Translations under genes and position numbers: made by a program
Notes under the pieces: model-generated
The model's input: only the letters and a program-made list of their open reading frames with translations
The model's database searches: none
What the model was told of the DNA's origin: nothing
Shown here: one piece after another, positions 53,520 to 64,000 of the stretch
Numbering within the stretch: position 1 is the first letter of the stretch
Layout of the letters: the number at the start of each line of letters is the position of its first letter
Assembly: GCA_030844895.1 (NCBI GenBank)
Contig: CM061229.1
Coordinates: 107,134,975-107,198,974 of the forward strand
From: Ambrosia x helenae
Lineage: Eukaryota; Streptophyta; Magnoliopsida; Asterales; Asteraceae
Length of the DNA stretch: 64,000 nt
Direction: 5' to 3'

Positions 53520-56090
53520 TGTGACACCCGACAAACTCATGGTAGCAACTTTTGTCAAACTAGTAAGTCCACCTTAGCGAGTCATGCATACATTATACTT
53601 AACTGAGTCAGTTGAGTCGTTTTGATGGTTCTCGGAATCATCAGGATTCGTTACAATGGTCCAAGGGATCATTGAGAGTCGGTCCATAACCATGTGTACA
53701 AGGGTTGGTGATTTGTAGAATCGTCGGATTTAATGCACACAAATGATTCTTGAGTCATTTAATGCACACACGCAAGTCTCGAGTCCCGATGATTGGTGAA
53801 AGGATGTGAAAGTGTTAGTTATCAAACATTATGTGTTTATAATCATTATATAACTTGTCGGTATGTGAATATGTGCTTATATGTGTTAAAATAGTGTTTA
53901 ACACGCCGAAAACTCACAACAGCCTGCAGGGAGCGATTAGGATTCCTAATTGCCACCTGCAAAGGCAATTAGGGTGCTACTCGCCTGCTGTAGGGGGCGA
54001 GTAGGACCCTACTCGCATTAAAACTGGCAATTATGATTCCTAATTGCCACCTGCAGTTCCTACCTGTGTGTAACCTCAAAAACGACTAGAAACAACTATA
54101 AATATCATACTTGATTTGTAAAACATCATTTGTGAAACCCTAACTCGCCCCAACCCTCTCTCACACCATACTTAACCTCTGGAACTCGTTTTTGCCCTAA
54201 AACCTACCATTTCCAAGCTTTACACATCCTCTTTAGCAAAATCTAAGGTGTGTTATCAATCCTAAGCTTTTATCATATTGTTATTATGATCCCTAAAGGT
54301 CCAGACCTGGTTTTGTGAAGTTTATGGCTTTGAAAACCTTTGAAAAACATTTTTAAAACAAGTCTAATCCTTTATATGAGTTCTATGTGATGGATTCATG
54401 CAAAGAACAGTTTTTGATGATTAAAACATGGGGATTCTTATGTGTTTGATGTGTTGTTGATATGGATAAGTTGCTAGGATGATTATCTAGGAATTTGAAG
54501 GTTGTTTGATTGTGTTTTGATGATAATTTGTGTTTTGACCCGTTTGAGTGATTTAGGAGGATTTAAGATGTTATGAAGTGATTTGATGATTGTATGATGT
54601 TAGGGTTTATACTAGAATGATGTAGTAACAGTAGGATGATGATTTGCAACGTGATTATGTGATGAAAACTTATTATTTGCCATTTAGGGTAAGTTATGCA
54701 TGCTTTGATGTGATGTTTTCATGATATTATTCAATTTTGGGAAATGCTTGCAATTAGGGTGATAAACTGATGATAAATTGGGGGGGGGGGGTGTTTCATT
54801 TAGGATATGTTGCTTGATGATTTTGGATTGATGTTAGGTGTTTTTACATGTTTCGGATCTGATTTGGAGGGTCAAACACGCAAAAAGTAGCTCCTAGTCT
54901 GCAAGGGGCGAGTAGGGTGCTAATTGCCACCTGTAGGGGGCGAGTAGCTTCCTACTCGCCTGTGGAGGTGGCTATTAGGATTCCTAATGGCCAGTTTGAT
55001 TCCTAATCATGTGTTTTGATTCCTAGTCATGTGTTTTGCTGCTAGAAGTGCATTTTAGGATCTCGAAACATGGTTTGACACCTAGGAACATATTGGGAAC
55101 CCCGTGATGTGTCTAGAAACTTGATAACACGTGTTTGGACTCGTATATGGAGTATGTGGACTGTATGATAGACTTGGTGAATTGTTGTGCATATTAAATG
55201 CACGTTTACATGTGATTGCTTGGTTACTTGTATTTGACTAAAACGGGGGATGTCGGGTCTTGTCTTGTGTGGTTAGATTAACGTTCAAACATGTTTTCAA
55301 ACGTACATGGTTATGGTCTGGACATTCAAGGACTAGTTGACCTATGGGTCATTAGTCCGGATACTTATATATAACTTATGATAGGTCACCGATACTAGGG
55401 ATTATCATTGCATTGTTTATTAGCTTTTAAGAAGAACGCAACCTAAGGTTAGTTTCACGGCCCCTCTTCCAGTGTTTATATTTTCGGGGGAGAAACATGC
55501 TACGTACTTGTGTTCATATAGATCATGTTATACTAGTGTTATCTTGTGTTGGCTATACGATTTGTGTAAGCCCAATTTAGTTCGCCATGGATCGGCAATT
55601 CAGTTAGCCGTGGATCGGCAGTTCAGTTCGTCGTGGATCGGTAGTTCAATTCGCTGTGGATCGGCAGTTCGATTAGCCGTGTATCGGAAGTTCGGTTAGT
55701 TCATTGGCTGGTTCATACGTGGTATCGTATTAGTGAGTCACACGCCTAGCTAGCGTCCTTATAACATAGTAGTAACATGATGGATCTTTTAAAACTCATG
55801 AACATTTTACTTAAAACCTGTGAAGTCACCAGCATTATGTGCTGACGTTTCTAGCATGTATTCTCAGGTCGCTAAGGTAGCAACTGTTGATAGGCGCACG
55901 GTATCGCACGGCGTCTAGGATTCACTTGCATGGTTTTAAACGTTGTCAGACTTATAACATTTACCTTTGGGATGTAAAGACGTTTTATGCTTCCGCTGCA
56001 GTCGTTAATACTTTTGGAACTTAATGAATGGTTTACGAATCTTTTACATTTAGTTGTCGTTTGTTGTGACCACTTGGATCCTAGTGTGTC
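53520..56090 (+). repeat. Degenerate gypsy LTR
   Basis: Starts tgtgacacccgac, typical of gypsy LTRs. Contains ttccgctgcagtcg near the end and stops near tagtgtgtcacg; the exact 3' end and target duplication are not clear. Holds clusters of short palindromes (53935-54065, 54893-54990) and a degenerate tandem repeat of cgtggatcggcagttcagtt (about 55580-55695). Confidence 0.5.
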
Positions 56091-56842
56091 ACGCGCCTCA
56101 CGGTAAAACTCCGTTACGTGATTGCTTAAGACACACGTAACTTAATTAACACTATATATTAACCACAAATTTCACTTTATACAAAATATTTTACAAGTAT
56201 ATTTTCGTTTCCCCAAACCACCCAAAATTCCATATAAGGACCTTAATTTAATTCACGCATAAGATACTAAGAGCATAACCATCACCCTCTTACATACCTT
56301 AATTTAATATTACAAAGTTACATAATTTTCAGTTACAAACTAAACCCATCTGCCCTCATTGATGGGGGCATAACCACGTACCCTCACCCAACCCAACCCA
56401 ACCCAACACTAATATCCCAACAATCAAAATTAACATACCGGCTGCCTCATGACCAAGTTACACCCCCTACCCTTACTGACGGCGGCGGTGTACCCACACC
56501 CACTCGCCATTCGCATCCCCCTACCCGTTGGACGCCCAGATCACCGTTAGGCTTAACGATGTGGGTTAACGCCCACCTCCACCTTAGTATTTAAACCCCC
56601 TTAACACTACCCCCTATTTCAAAGGGGGATGCCATCAATACCTCCATCATTTTGTTAACGAGCGTTAACCATGGACGTGTGAGGACCACGATGAATGAGC
56701 CAATTAAATTTCTTTCTTTGATCTTAGCTAAACCATACCATGGATGAATGAGCCAATCAAAGTCCATTATTAATTATTACGTGGACACTTTATATGACAT
56801 GTGGGTTTTATTACACACCACTCAAACTTAAAATATAGAGAA
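56091..56842. other. Unclassified intergenic segment
   Basis: GC-richer than its surroundings in 56340-56640, with repeated ataaccac/accatcaccct words and an imperfect repeat of ccatggatgaatgagccaat. No gene or clear element ends. Confidence 0.35.
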
Positions 56843-56881
56843 CTAGGTTATGTACCCGTGTGATACACGGGTTGAACAATT

Positions 56882-56917
<36 letters not shown>

Positions 56918-57559
56918 TTGTAAGTATATTAAGAAAAATTATATTACATATTATACTGAAAATAAAAAAAATTATTTACCACCGAAAAATATAAAATATT
57001 CATCAGCCTCTTAATAATTTATTGTAAAAAAGCATTCATATTCACGTAAAACTATTTTCAAACTTTCGAAAATATATCTTCCATACCGTGGTTGTTAACT
57101 TGTAGACTACAGGTACAACAAAACAAAAATATCAAAAGTAATAAGAATAAATCTATTTAGGTTTAAAATATTGTATTTCAAACAATGATTGTCATATATA
57201 AAATGTATTTATTATATTTTAATTGTTTAAAATATTGTACGAAATATAGTTTTAAACATAGAGTGAAAGACCAAATATTAAAAAATAGGTTAATTTAAGG
57301 TACACGACTTATATTTAAATTTAATAACATACTAGTGGGAAACCCGCGCGATGCGGCGGTAGGTACACACTTTGCATTGCGGTGAATATACGTCATAAGC
57401 GTTACACATGTCTAGTAACTAAAAAGATTTAACTTTTAAATTATAAAATGTTAAAGAAACATTTGATGAAATAAAGTAACACACGAATAAGGAAAAATAA
57501 GTCTTAATAATCATAAAAGTTGAAAACTAAAAGCTCAAGTGTAAACTGCTTGAATCATG

Positions 57560-57745
57560 AGATCAATTTAGTCATACGCCTTCTATTATGATCTCATCTA
57601 TATCTTCCCACAATTCGTCATCAAAAGTGATCCCTGGAATTTATTGTATCTCTTCATGTTTGATTATAACATCTTTTGGCGGATGAGTTTCATCCTTCTT
57701 ATCGTGTTTTGCTTATCCCTTAGTAGCCAGAGCAAGTTTGGGAAC
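57560..57745 (-). pseudogene. Unrecognised coding-like fragment near Helitron 3' end
   Basis: Minus-strand frame with two stops reads like protein: LALATKG, KHDKKDETHPPKDVIIKHEE and IPGITFDDELWEDIDEIIIE. Charged, no family recognised. May be a captured exon or a remnant of an ancestral Helitron gene. Confidence 0.35.
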
Positions 57746-58539
57746 TAAAAAAACAATGTTAAATATGTTAGTAACATGTGTTTTTTCATTTTTTTTATAT
57801 TTATAGTATTAAAAAATAAATAAATAATTTATAAATAAACAATGTATAAAAATTACTTCAAACACATAACTATGATAAATAATATGGTCAACTACGACAA
57901 ATAATATTGTGGTACGGATTGTAGGTTCATGCCGGTCTGGTTCGGACGTAAAATCGTAAAGCGGTTTATTGATCACAAAGAAACCTGCAACATCAGATAT
58001 TCCCGGTTGACCTAGCCGGTTTGGTCCAGTCTTAAAATCGTTGCAGGTTCATGCCGGTTTCAACTAACTAACACGACCAGTCAAAACAACCCTAGGTGTG
58101 TGGTACACGTCTATTATTCCTACTTAAGTGGTTTTATGCAAGAAAAGTAAATTTTGTAAAGACTTTTCAAATCATATTCTCACCAATTGCAGAATGTCCT
58201 TACTATAGTCTCAACTTCCATTTAATTAAAATATTAAAAAGTCCTTTTAGTTCAAGAACAATAACAACTTGGAAGTTCCATGCAGCACGTATAAAAAAAA
58301 TGCTAAGGGAGTTTACAAAGAGAGTCCAAATTTTGATTATGTATATGATGACTTCTCATCTTTGTTCTAGAATGGCAACATTTAAACAATGTTGTCCATA
58401 AACTCACTTTACTGAGTAAATGTTGGCATTTGACTTTCTGTATTATTTTGTCACAAAATTGTCATCACATATAATCTTTTGAGATTTCAAGAGAGATAAA
58501 TATTAATTTAAGAATGTAGAGCTAACATCTAAAAAACTC

Positions 58540-61151
58540 TTCTTTTTCAGACCTTTCTTGTAAGGATACTTTGTCACAATTCCTTCAAGAATCATTTCAC
58601 TAAAGTATTCTTTTCCTATTTGTAGTTTTTTATATTTCTAAAGCAAAAATAAAACAAAACACACACAACAATTATAAAGCAACCCAGCCAAAAATACTAA
58701 TAGTGGCACAATTTAATAATCATTTATCATAATGCATCGAGGTTGATTTATGTTAGAACATATAAAGTTATAGTATTGTATAATTCATTTAGCAGTAATA
58801 TACATTTCATCATGAGCATACGAAGATAACGCTTCATGGACATCCTTAATTTCATGAGATTTGCATAAAAAGATAAAAATATAAATTACATAAAAAAAAA
58901 ACTAAATATGGAAAATGAGAACTTACGGCTTCACAGAAGAAGAAGCTTGACTACCATCTTCATGGCTTAAGAATTTGCTAGTGTGTTTGGCCTCTTTCAG
59001 CACATAATCAGGTGGTTGTTCCCTAAATAACAAAAATAATTCATATGAAAATTTAACACCAAAAAGTTATCCATCAACTAAAATTATATATCCTTATGGA
59101 TTCAAAAACAAGGTTTTAGAATTAGGTGTTTTGGAATTTTATACATATTTTATATATATAAACATAGATTTAGGTGATTTTTGAAAATATGTTAAGATAT
59201 ATACACATAATACTTAGAAATTTACGTGTTTTTTTAACCACGAGATTTATTTGATGGAATTAGGGCTGGTAAATGATTTTTTTGTGGTTTTTTTTTTTTA
59301 AAAAAAAGCCTAGCACCTAGGTCCGCCTAGCACCGCCTAATCCCCCGTCTAGGTCAAATTTCCGATATTATCCCTCGCTTAGCGCCTAGGCGCCGCCTAA
59401 GTGGCCGCTTAGAGCGCCTTTTACAATACTGTTCAAGAGTTCATCTGATATTGCATCATAGGTTATACGTTTAAACAAGAGAAATGGGCATCATAAGGAA
59501 ATAATTAATTAGAAAATATTTAAATACATAAGGAGTTATCATGAGTGATATACCCAACTATTTTAATCATTGTTTTTAGAAGATCAAATTCTGATTCCCC
59601 TGGAAAAAGTTGCAGGCCAAGAAACAGTTCAGCAACTATGCATCCAAATGACCACATGTCGATTATACGTCATATACCTGAGGATGGTTATGGTCTAACA
59701 AATGCTCATAGATATTATAGGATCCGTATGATTTAAATAATAATTACATCAACAATAATAATAACAATAAAGATTATATCTACAACACGGGAAAAAAAAG
59801 AAGTGGAATGTAAACAAAAATAAAATTCACTTCTCTTGTTTTCTTTTCTCACCAAACTCATGAAAACATAAGGCCAGATGGTTAACAACCAAATATTATG
59901 TGAATTAAGATGATATATGTTAACGGTTATCAAACAATATATAAATACATATTATATAACCACGTAGTTGGGTGGTTAGTAATTATAATTTAACACCTTT
60001 TATTTCAATGTTCTTATTTTTATAAAGTTAGCTGTTAACCATGGCTTTTACGGTAGGGATCTAGTTAGAAGAACCTGAATGCTACTACTAATAATGATGT
60101 AACAATAGATTTAGAATTCAAGGATACCGATACCCAACCAAGAACGACTTCATGTGATCTGTAGTATTGACTCTGCAGAAAGAAAATGTAAGGAATAATA
60201 AACTTTTTCATCCACATGCCAAAGTTCATGCCAGAAACTTAATGATGACGTATTAGATAATAAACTTGGATATAAGAATAAATGTTGTGATCTTCTATGC
60301 ATGTAAATCCAAAGTCAATAATTTTGACTTCTGGTGGCTCCAATCTGGTTTCTGTACTATGTAATAAACAACAATTATAGGATCAATTAAGTTCCATCAA
60401 TAGAAAAAATAAGGTGGCAATTTCAACCCCGTTTACTTATCAATGGGTTGATTGGATTGTAACGCTGTGTACAATTTAAACAGGTCAAGCTATGCAACTT
60501 AGCTAAAAGGAGAACAAGTCAAATGAGTTGAAAGTTGACAAAGTCTATTTAACAACCTCCTATATAGTTTTTATTCAGACTTAGAATATTAGTGTAACAA
60601 TACTTTCTTTGTAATCACAACTAATGCAAGAAAACATGTTTGCTGCAAGTTAACACAATCTGACCCTGCCCATTTTGATTTGTTTCAACCAGACCCGTTT
60701 CCTGCCAAAGTAGCTCACCTTGTGAATAAAATGATGTTCTCAGGTTTAAGATCACAATGTATAATAGTAGAATCCTTCATCAGAGCTAATGCATATAAAA
60801 TATAGTACAAAACATATAAATCATTAAAAGAGGCACAAATAATAATATCTCATACTTAAATTCAAAATATTAATAAAAAAATAACCTGCTTTGAAATAGC
60901 TGCACAATGCTCAATGGTAATCCTCGGAATCGATTTAGCATTAAAAGCTCATTCCTGATGTAAAATCACAAACAAAACAGAAACTGAAAACCTAATATAA
61001 AGCTGATAGAAAGTGATATAAACAGCAAACCGAGACTTTCATATTTGAATCGAGCAGTTCAAAAGGAATGCACAAATATTGTTGATATACAAAGTAATCA
61101 TAAATTCGAACAATGTGATTTTTATCTTCAGGATCAAACTTTTTGTTTAAC
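58540..61151 (-). pseudogene. DYRK/YAK1-type protein kinase fragment, multi-exon
   Basis: Minus-strand exon pieces with GT-AG borders: 61031-61151 (FDPEDKNHIVRIYDYFVYQQ), 60886-60954 (NELLMLNRFRGLPLSIVQLF), 60719-60785 (IIHCDLKPENIILF, catalytic loop), 60266-60356 (VKIIDFGFTCIEDHNIYSYI, DFG), 60134-60172 (SQYYRSHEVVLG), 59554-59677 (IDMWSFGCIVAELFLGLQLF, then LLKTMIKIVG), 58927-59022 (GEQPPDYVLKEAKHTSKFLS), about 58540-58637 (IGKEYFSEMILEGIVTKYPY). The Gly loop and ATP-binding Lys exons are absent, the exon at 59677 has a stop or frameshift before IDMWS, the last exon is out of phase, and APE is HEV-like. Dead as a kinase. It lies wholly between Helitron ends. Confidence 0.8.
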
Positions 61152-61870
61152 TGACAATCACAAGAAAATAAGGCGACATAAATAAATGATTACTGTCGAT
61201 CCATTTTAAACTCAAACTGCTAGCCAAAACTAAATATTTAGTACCGTTGTCAATATGGGAACTTCAACCAACGCCTATCAATATGGGCTCGTACTTATAT
61301 GAAGCGGATCTGAACAATAGGTTCTATTTATGTCGTCGCTTGAGCATCACCGAACGTGTTGATTTTGGGACATCGAAACCCTAAAATATCGCCCCGTCAT
61401 CGAGTGCTACCACCCGTAACACCATGGTCGATCTCCTTCTCTCTTCTCATATGTGTTCTCTCTATTTCTCACACCAATTTAAGATCCACTAATTCTGTTT
61501 TTGGCGACCGAAACACGGGAGAGTAGAGCTTGCAAAAGAGAAGAATCAAGGTATAATGGTTTTAGTGAAGAGATGAGAGAGGGTTTTTGTACATGAGGGT
61601 GTTCGATTTTTGAAATTTGCTTTGCAGATGAGAGACATAGAATGGGATAAGGATAGTTTGAATTTGAAGAGTTGTTCATCTTTCACGTATTCAGGCTTTA
61701 TAATAGAATTGTAAAACCTCCTTTTGTAAACTTTGCTTCTAGAAGCAATTTTATAGTGTAAGTTGTTTGACACTAAAAAAAACTTTATAATATACATTAA
61801 GTGTTGTACCTTAAGCAATTATATTTGTATTATTTAAAATTTAAGAAGTCCTTATTCATGTATTATAATA
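61152..61870. other. Helitron 5' interior without recognised gene
   Basis: 61370-61450 has gaaaccctaaaat and a GC-richer stretch that looks like the start of a plant gene on the plus strand (accatggtcgatctcctt), possibly another captured promoter or exon fragment; the frame is short. Confidence 0.35.
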
Positions 61871-62095
61871 CTCCCTTCGTCCCATTTTAGATGTCATGGG
61901 CCCACAAACACACAGATTAAGAAATCTTTGTTTGTATGTTGTAAAACGACAATAATATCCTCAAGTTATTATTTCAAATTTTCGATTGTCTTTTGTTTTT
62001 TATGGGCAAAACTGGAAATTTCTTAGAAATTGACATTTAATTTGGGACAACAAAAAGTAAAAAAAAAATGGACATTTAAAATGGGACGGAGGGAG
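61871..62095. mobile_element. Stowaway (Tc1/Mariner) MITE
   Basis: 225 bp, ends ctcccttcgtcccattttag and aaaatgggacggagggag inverted, flanked by TA (61869-61870, 62096-62097). Inserted in the TA of a Helitron 5' terminus. Confidence 0.85.
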
Positions 62096-62487
62096 TATAG
62101 TATAGATAAAATGCAATGATCGCTTGTACATAAGGTATTCTTTCTTGTACATTTCAATACACACATCGGTATTGACTACGACAAACATCAAAACGTCGAC
62201 AAAAATGAGCCGGTCGTCATGGTATTTTTGAATGTTTTTAAAATATAATAGTTTTAAAGTTATAATAGAATTAAATAAAAGAATTATAATTTTGTAGGGA
62301 AGGGAGGAAAATGTAATTACTAACTAAAAATTAGGGAATTAAAGTGTAAATAAAATATGGTATTAAAGTGTAAATAATGTATGAATGACTATTTTACCCT
62401 CATTTTAGGGTTATTAATGAAAAATTAGTTCTTAACTTTTGGGTATCTTAAAATACCCCTTCCTCATGCATTATAATATAGTATAGA

Positions 62488-63019
62488 TAACTATGTTATC
62501 TTAAAAAAACAATGAATATTTTTTTTAATAAAGTTGACTTCGATTAGTTAATAAATAAGAATTTCAGCAATTATATTAAAATAAATGTATTATTTTAAAT
62601 AATAAAATGAGAGGCTTTATGAGGGAATTCCATATACCCCATGTATTATCTTTTATTAGTATATATAGAAAAAGATTAATGTTGAATTGTTTATTTCATT
62701 ATTATTCATAACAATATAAAAGTCACACAAAAGCTTAGCTAATTATATTGTGTTATTATTAATTTGTTTATTTGACTTTTGAACTATTGTTAACATCTAA
62801 AACTAATAATATTTGGTGTGCATGTTTAACATCTAAATAATTAACCAAAACTAGTAAAGTTTAAAAATCATTTGTCAAACAACATAACAAATATAGTTTT
62901 AAATTTAGAATAAAATATCATATTTAAAAAAAAAGGTTAATTTAAGGTACATGATATAAATTTGAAGTTAATGACATATAAATGTATTATTTTAGAAAAG
63001 AATCAATCATTTTTATAAT
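62488..63019. other. AT-rich intergenic DNA
   Basis: No gene or element ends recognised. Confidence 0.5.
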
Positions 63020-63210
63020 AATGTTTAATTCGGTTAGTTTTTTTTTTCCAGGCGTAAACCAATGATAAACCTCTTAGCTAGAACCCCCACCCCCCGGATC
63101 GAACCCTTCCTCTTTTAATAATAATGTTTAATTCGGTTAGTTTTTTTCAGGCGTAGACCAATGATAAACCTCTTAGCGAGACCCCCCCCCCCCCTCGGAT
63201 TGAACCTTTC
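63020..63210. repeat. Tandem duplication of about 95 bp, SINE-like
   Basis: Two copies (about 63021-63115 and 63121-63210) share aatgtttaattcggttag, ccaatgataaacctcttagc and a C run. On the minus strand ggttcgatccggggg resembles a B box. Confidence 0.5.
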
Positions 63211-63631
63211 CTCACACACCGGTCCCTTTCAAACCTATTGGGTATATTTTTTTCGATGGACGGCGAGACTCAAAGGTGGGAACCCTTCCGAGTAGGAACC
63301 ATGCAAGCGTGTAAACCCTCCCACCTCCCCAGTTGGACTGGACATCATTGGCGTTTTATTCGGCGAGTTAATAAACTTTTCAAAGTATGTCTAATAGTTT
63401 ATTTCTAATTTTGAATTAAAATATAATTTTATTAATTGAATTTTAGTAATTGTATTAATAATTGTAGTTGTAACAGAAATTATTAGAAACAATTTATCTC
63501 CCTTAATAATAAAAATCATTTAATCAGGTTTTAATGAAATCTGTTACAACTATGATTATTAATTATTAATAAAATTACTTAAATTCAATTTGGTATTTCT
63601 ATATTTTGTTTTCAAAAATCAATTAATATAA

Positions 63632-63969
63632 GGCTATGGGGTATGGGCTCGGGGAAGGGGTTCGGCATCCGAGCTGGACCATTTTGCCGAAGGGGAACAC
63701 CGCCCCCCCCCCCCGACCCACCGACGGCAAAGACGGGGAAATGTCACCGATGGTACCGTCCCATTTTCCAAGGCTTGGTCTGATGTGTGTGGCTGAAGAT
63801 GGAGGATGGAGGATAAGTTTTTGGTTTTTATTTTTTTTTTTCACTTAAAATAATGGAAGGGGGAAGGGGGAACCATTTCCCCTAGAAGGGGGAGGGGAAG
63901 GGGGAAATGACGTGGCGCTGACGTGGACAAGGGGGAAGGAAGGGGGAAGGGTGACCACACCCCATAGCC
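63632..63969. mobile_element. Harbinger-type MITE
   Basis: 338 bp, ends ggctatggggtatgg and cacaccccatagcc inverted, flanked by taa (63629-63631, 63970-63972). G-rich interior; ORFs on both strands are artefacts of low-complexity sequence. Confidence 0.75.
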
Positions 63970-64000
63970 TAATTATATTAAATTAAATTTATTGTATTAA

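Larger units (their letters stand above)
57332..62106 (-). mobile_element. Inner Helitron carrying a kinase gene fragment
   Basis: 5' end (minus) tctatactata at 62106, split by a Stowaway MITE (61871-62095) and continuing ttataatacatg. 3' end (minus): hairpin ccgccgcatcgcgcgg, gtttcccactag ending at 57332, followed by T. Flanks are A and T. No Rep/helicase ORF. Carries the intron-containing kinase fragment in the same orientation. Confidence 0.7.
56843..62487 (-). mobile_element. Outer Helitron, minus strand
   Basis: 5' end (minus) tctatactatattataatg at 62487, preceded by A. 3' end (minus): hairpin cccgtgtatcacacggg, then tacataacctag at 56843, followed by T. A^T insertion and CTAG end are Helitron features. 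It contains the inner Helitron. Confidence 0.6.

Noticed and set aside
58096..58401. 101-codon plus-strand ORF
   Set aside because: No family features; it lies inside the Helitron, antisense to the kinase fragment, downstream of its last exon.
63636..63848. Overlapping ORFs on both strands
   Set aside because: Inside a MITE with G-rich low-complexity sequence.

Overview
The window is nuclear DNA of a flowering plant, very probably a eudicot and possibly of the daisy family (a guess from the look of the LTRs, not shown). Evidence is the AT-rich sequence, split genes with GT-AG introns, nested LTR retrotransposons with tRNA-type primer sites, MITEs, SINEs and Helitrons. No bacterial or organellar features were seen. 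Two host-gene signals stand out: one apparently intact MADS-box gene of the APETALA1/FRUITFULL clade on the minus strand (CDS 18085-48011, eight exons, 243 aa), and a decayed multi-exon DYRK/YAK1-type kinase fragment (58540-61151, minus). Nearly everything else is transposable elements. Layout: 1-15440 is a Ty3/gypsy element (probably a chromovirus, Tekay-like) whose gag is split by a younger element without pol (2558-9024, perfect 5-bp target duplication). 15637-17874 is a small gag-only LTR element in a tandem LTR-internal-LTR-internal arrangement, about 210 bp downstream of the MADS gene stop. 18085-48011 is the MADS gene. Its 22.9-kb intron 3 holds a Tat-lineage gypsy pair in inverted orientation (about 20.6-33.8 kb), a Ty1/copia element with its own insertions (34407-39125), a TA-flanked foldback MITE (40525-40992) and a Helitron containing a MULE (41097-43046). 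Intron 1 holds two hAT MITEs and one Harbinger-type MITE. 48-49.7 kb is the MADS gene upstream region with a long GA repeat, a SINE and a third hAT MITE. 49684-52285 is a solo LTR related to those at the left edge. 52.3-53.5 kb is a long-TIR MULE-like element. 53520 to about 56090 is a degenerate LTR with short palindromes. 56843-62487 is a pair of nested Helitrons carrying the kinase fragment. 62.5-64 kb is AT-rich DNA with a tandem repeat and a terminal Harbinger-type MITE. The most novel-looking signals are in the gypsy LTRs. Three diverged LTR types keep, at constant spacing from the TATA box, (i) a perfect or near-perfect hairpin whose stem sequence differs completely between families while loop length (11 nt) and loop core are kept, and (ii) two tRNA-like A-box/B-box modules in opposite orientation. 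The Helitron capture of an intron-containing kinase fragment, and the survival of an intact regulatory gene spread over 30 kb of transposons, are the next most interesting. All coordinates, motifs and target duplications were read by eye. No search or alignment program was run.
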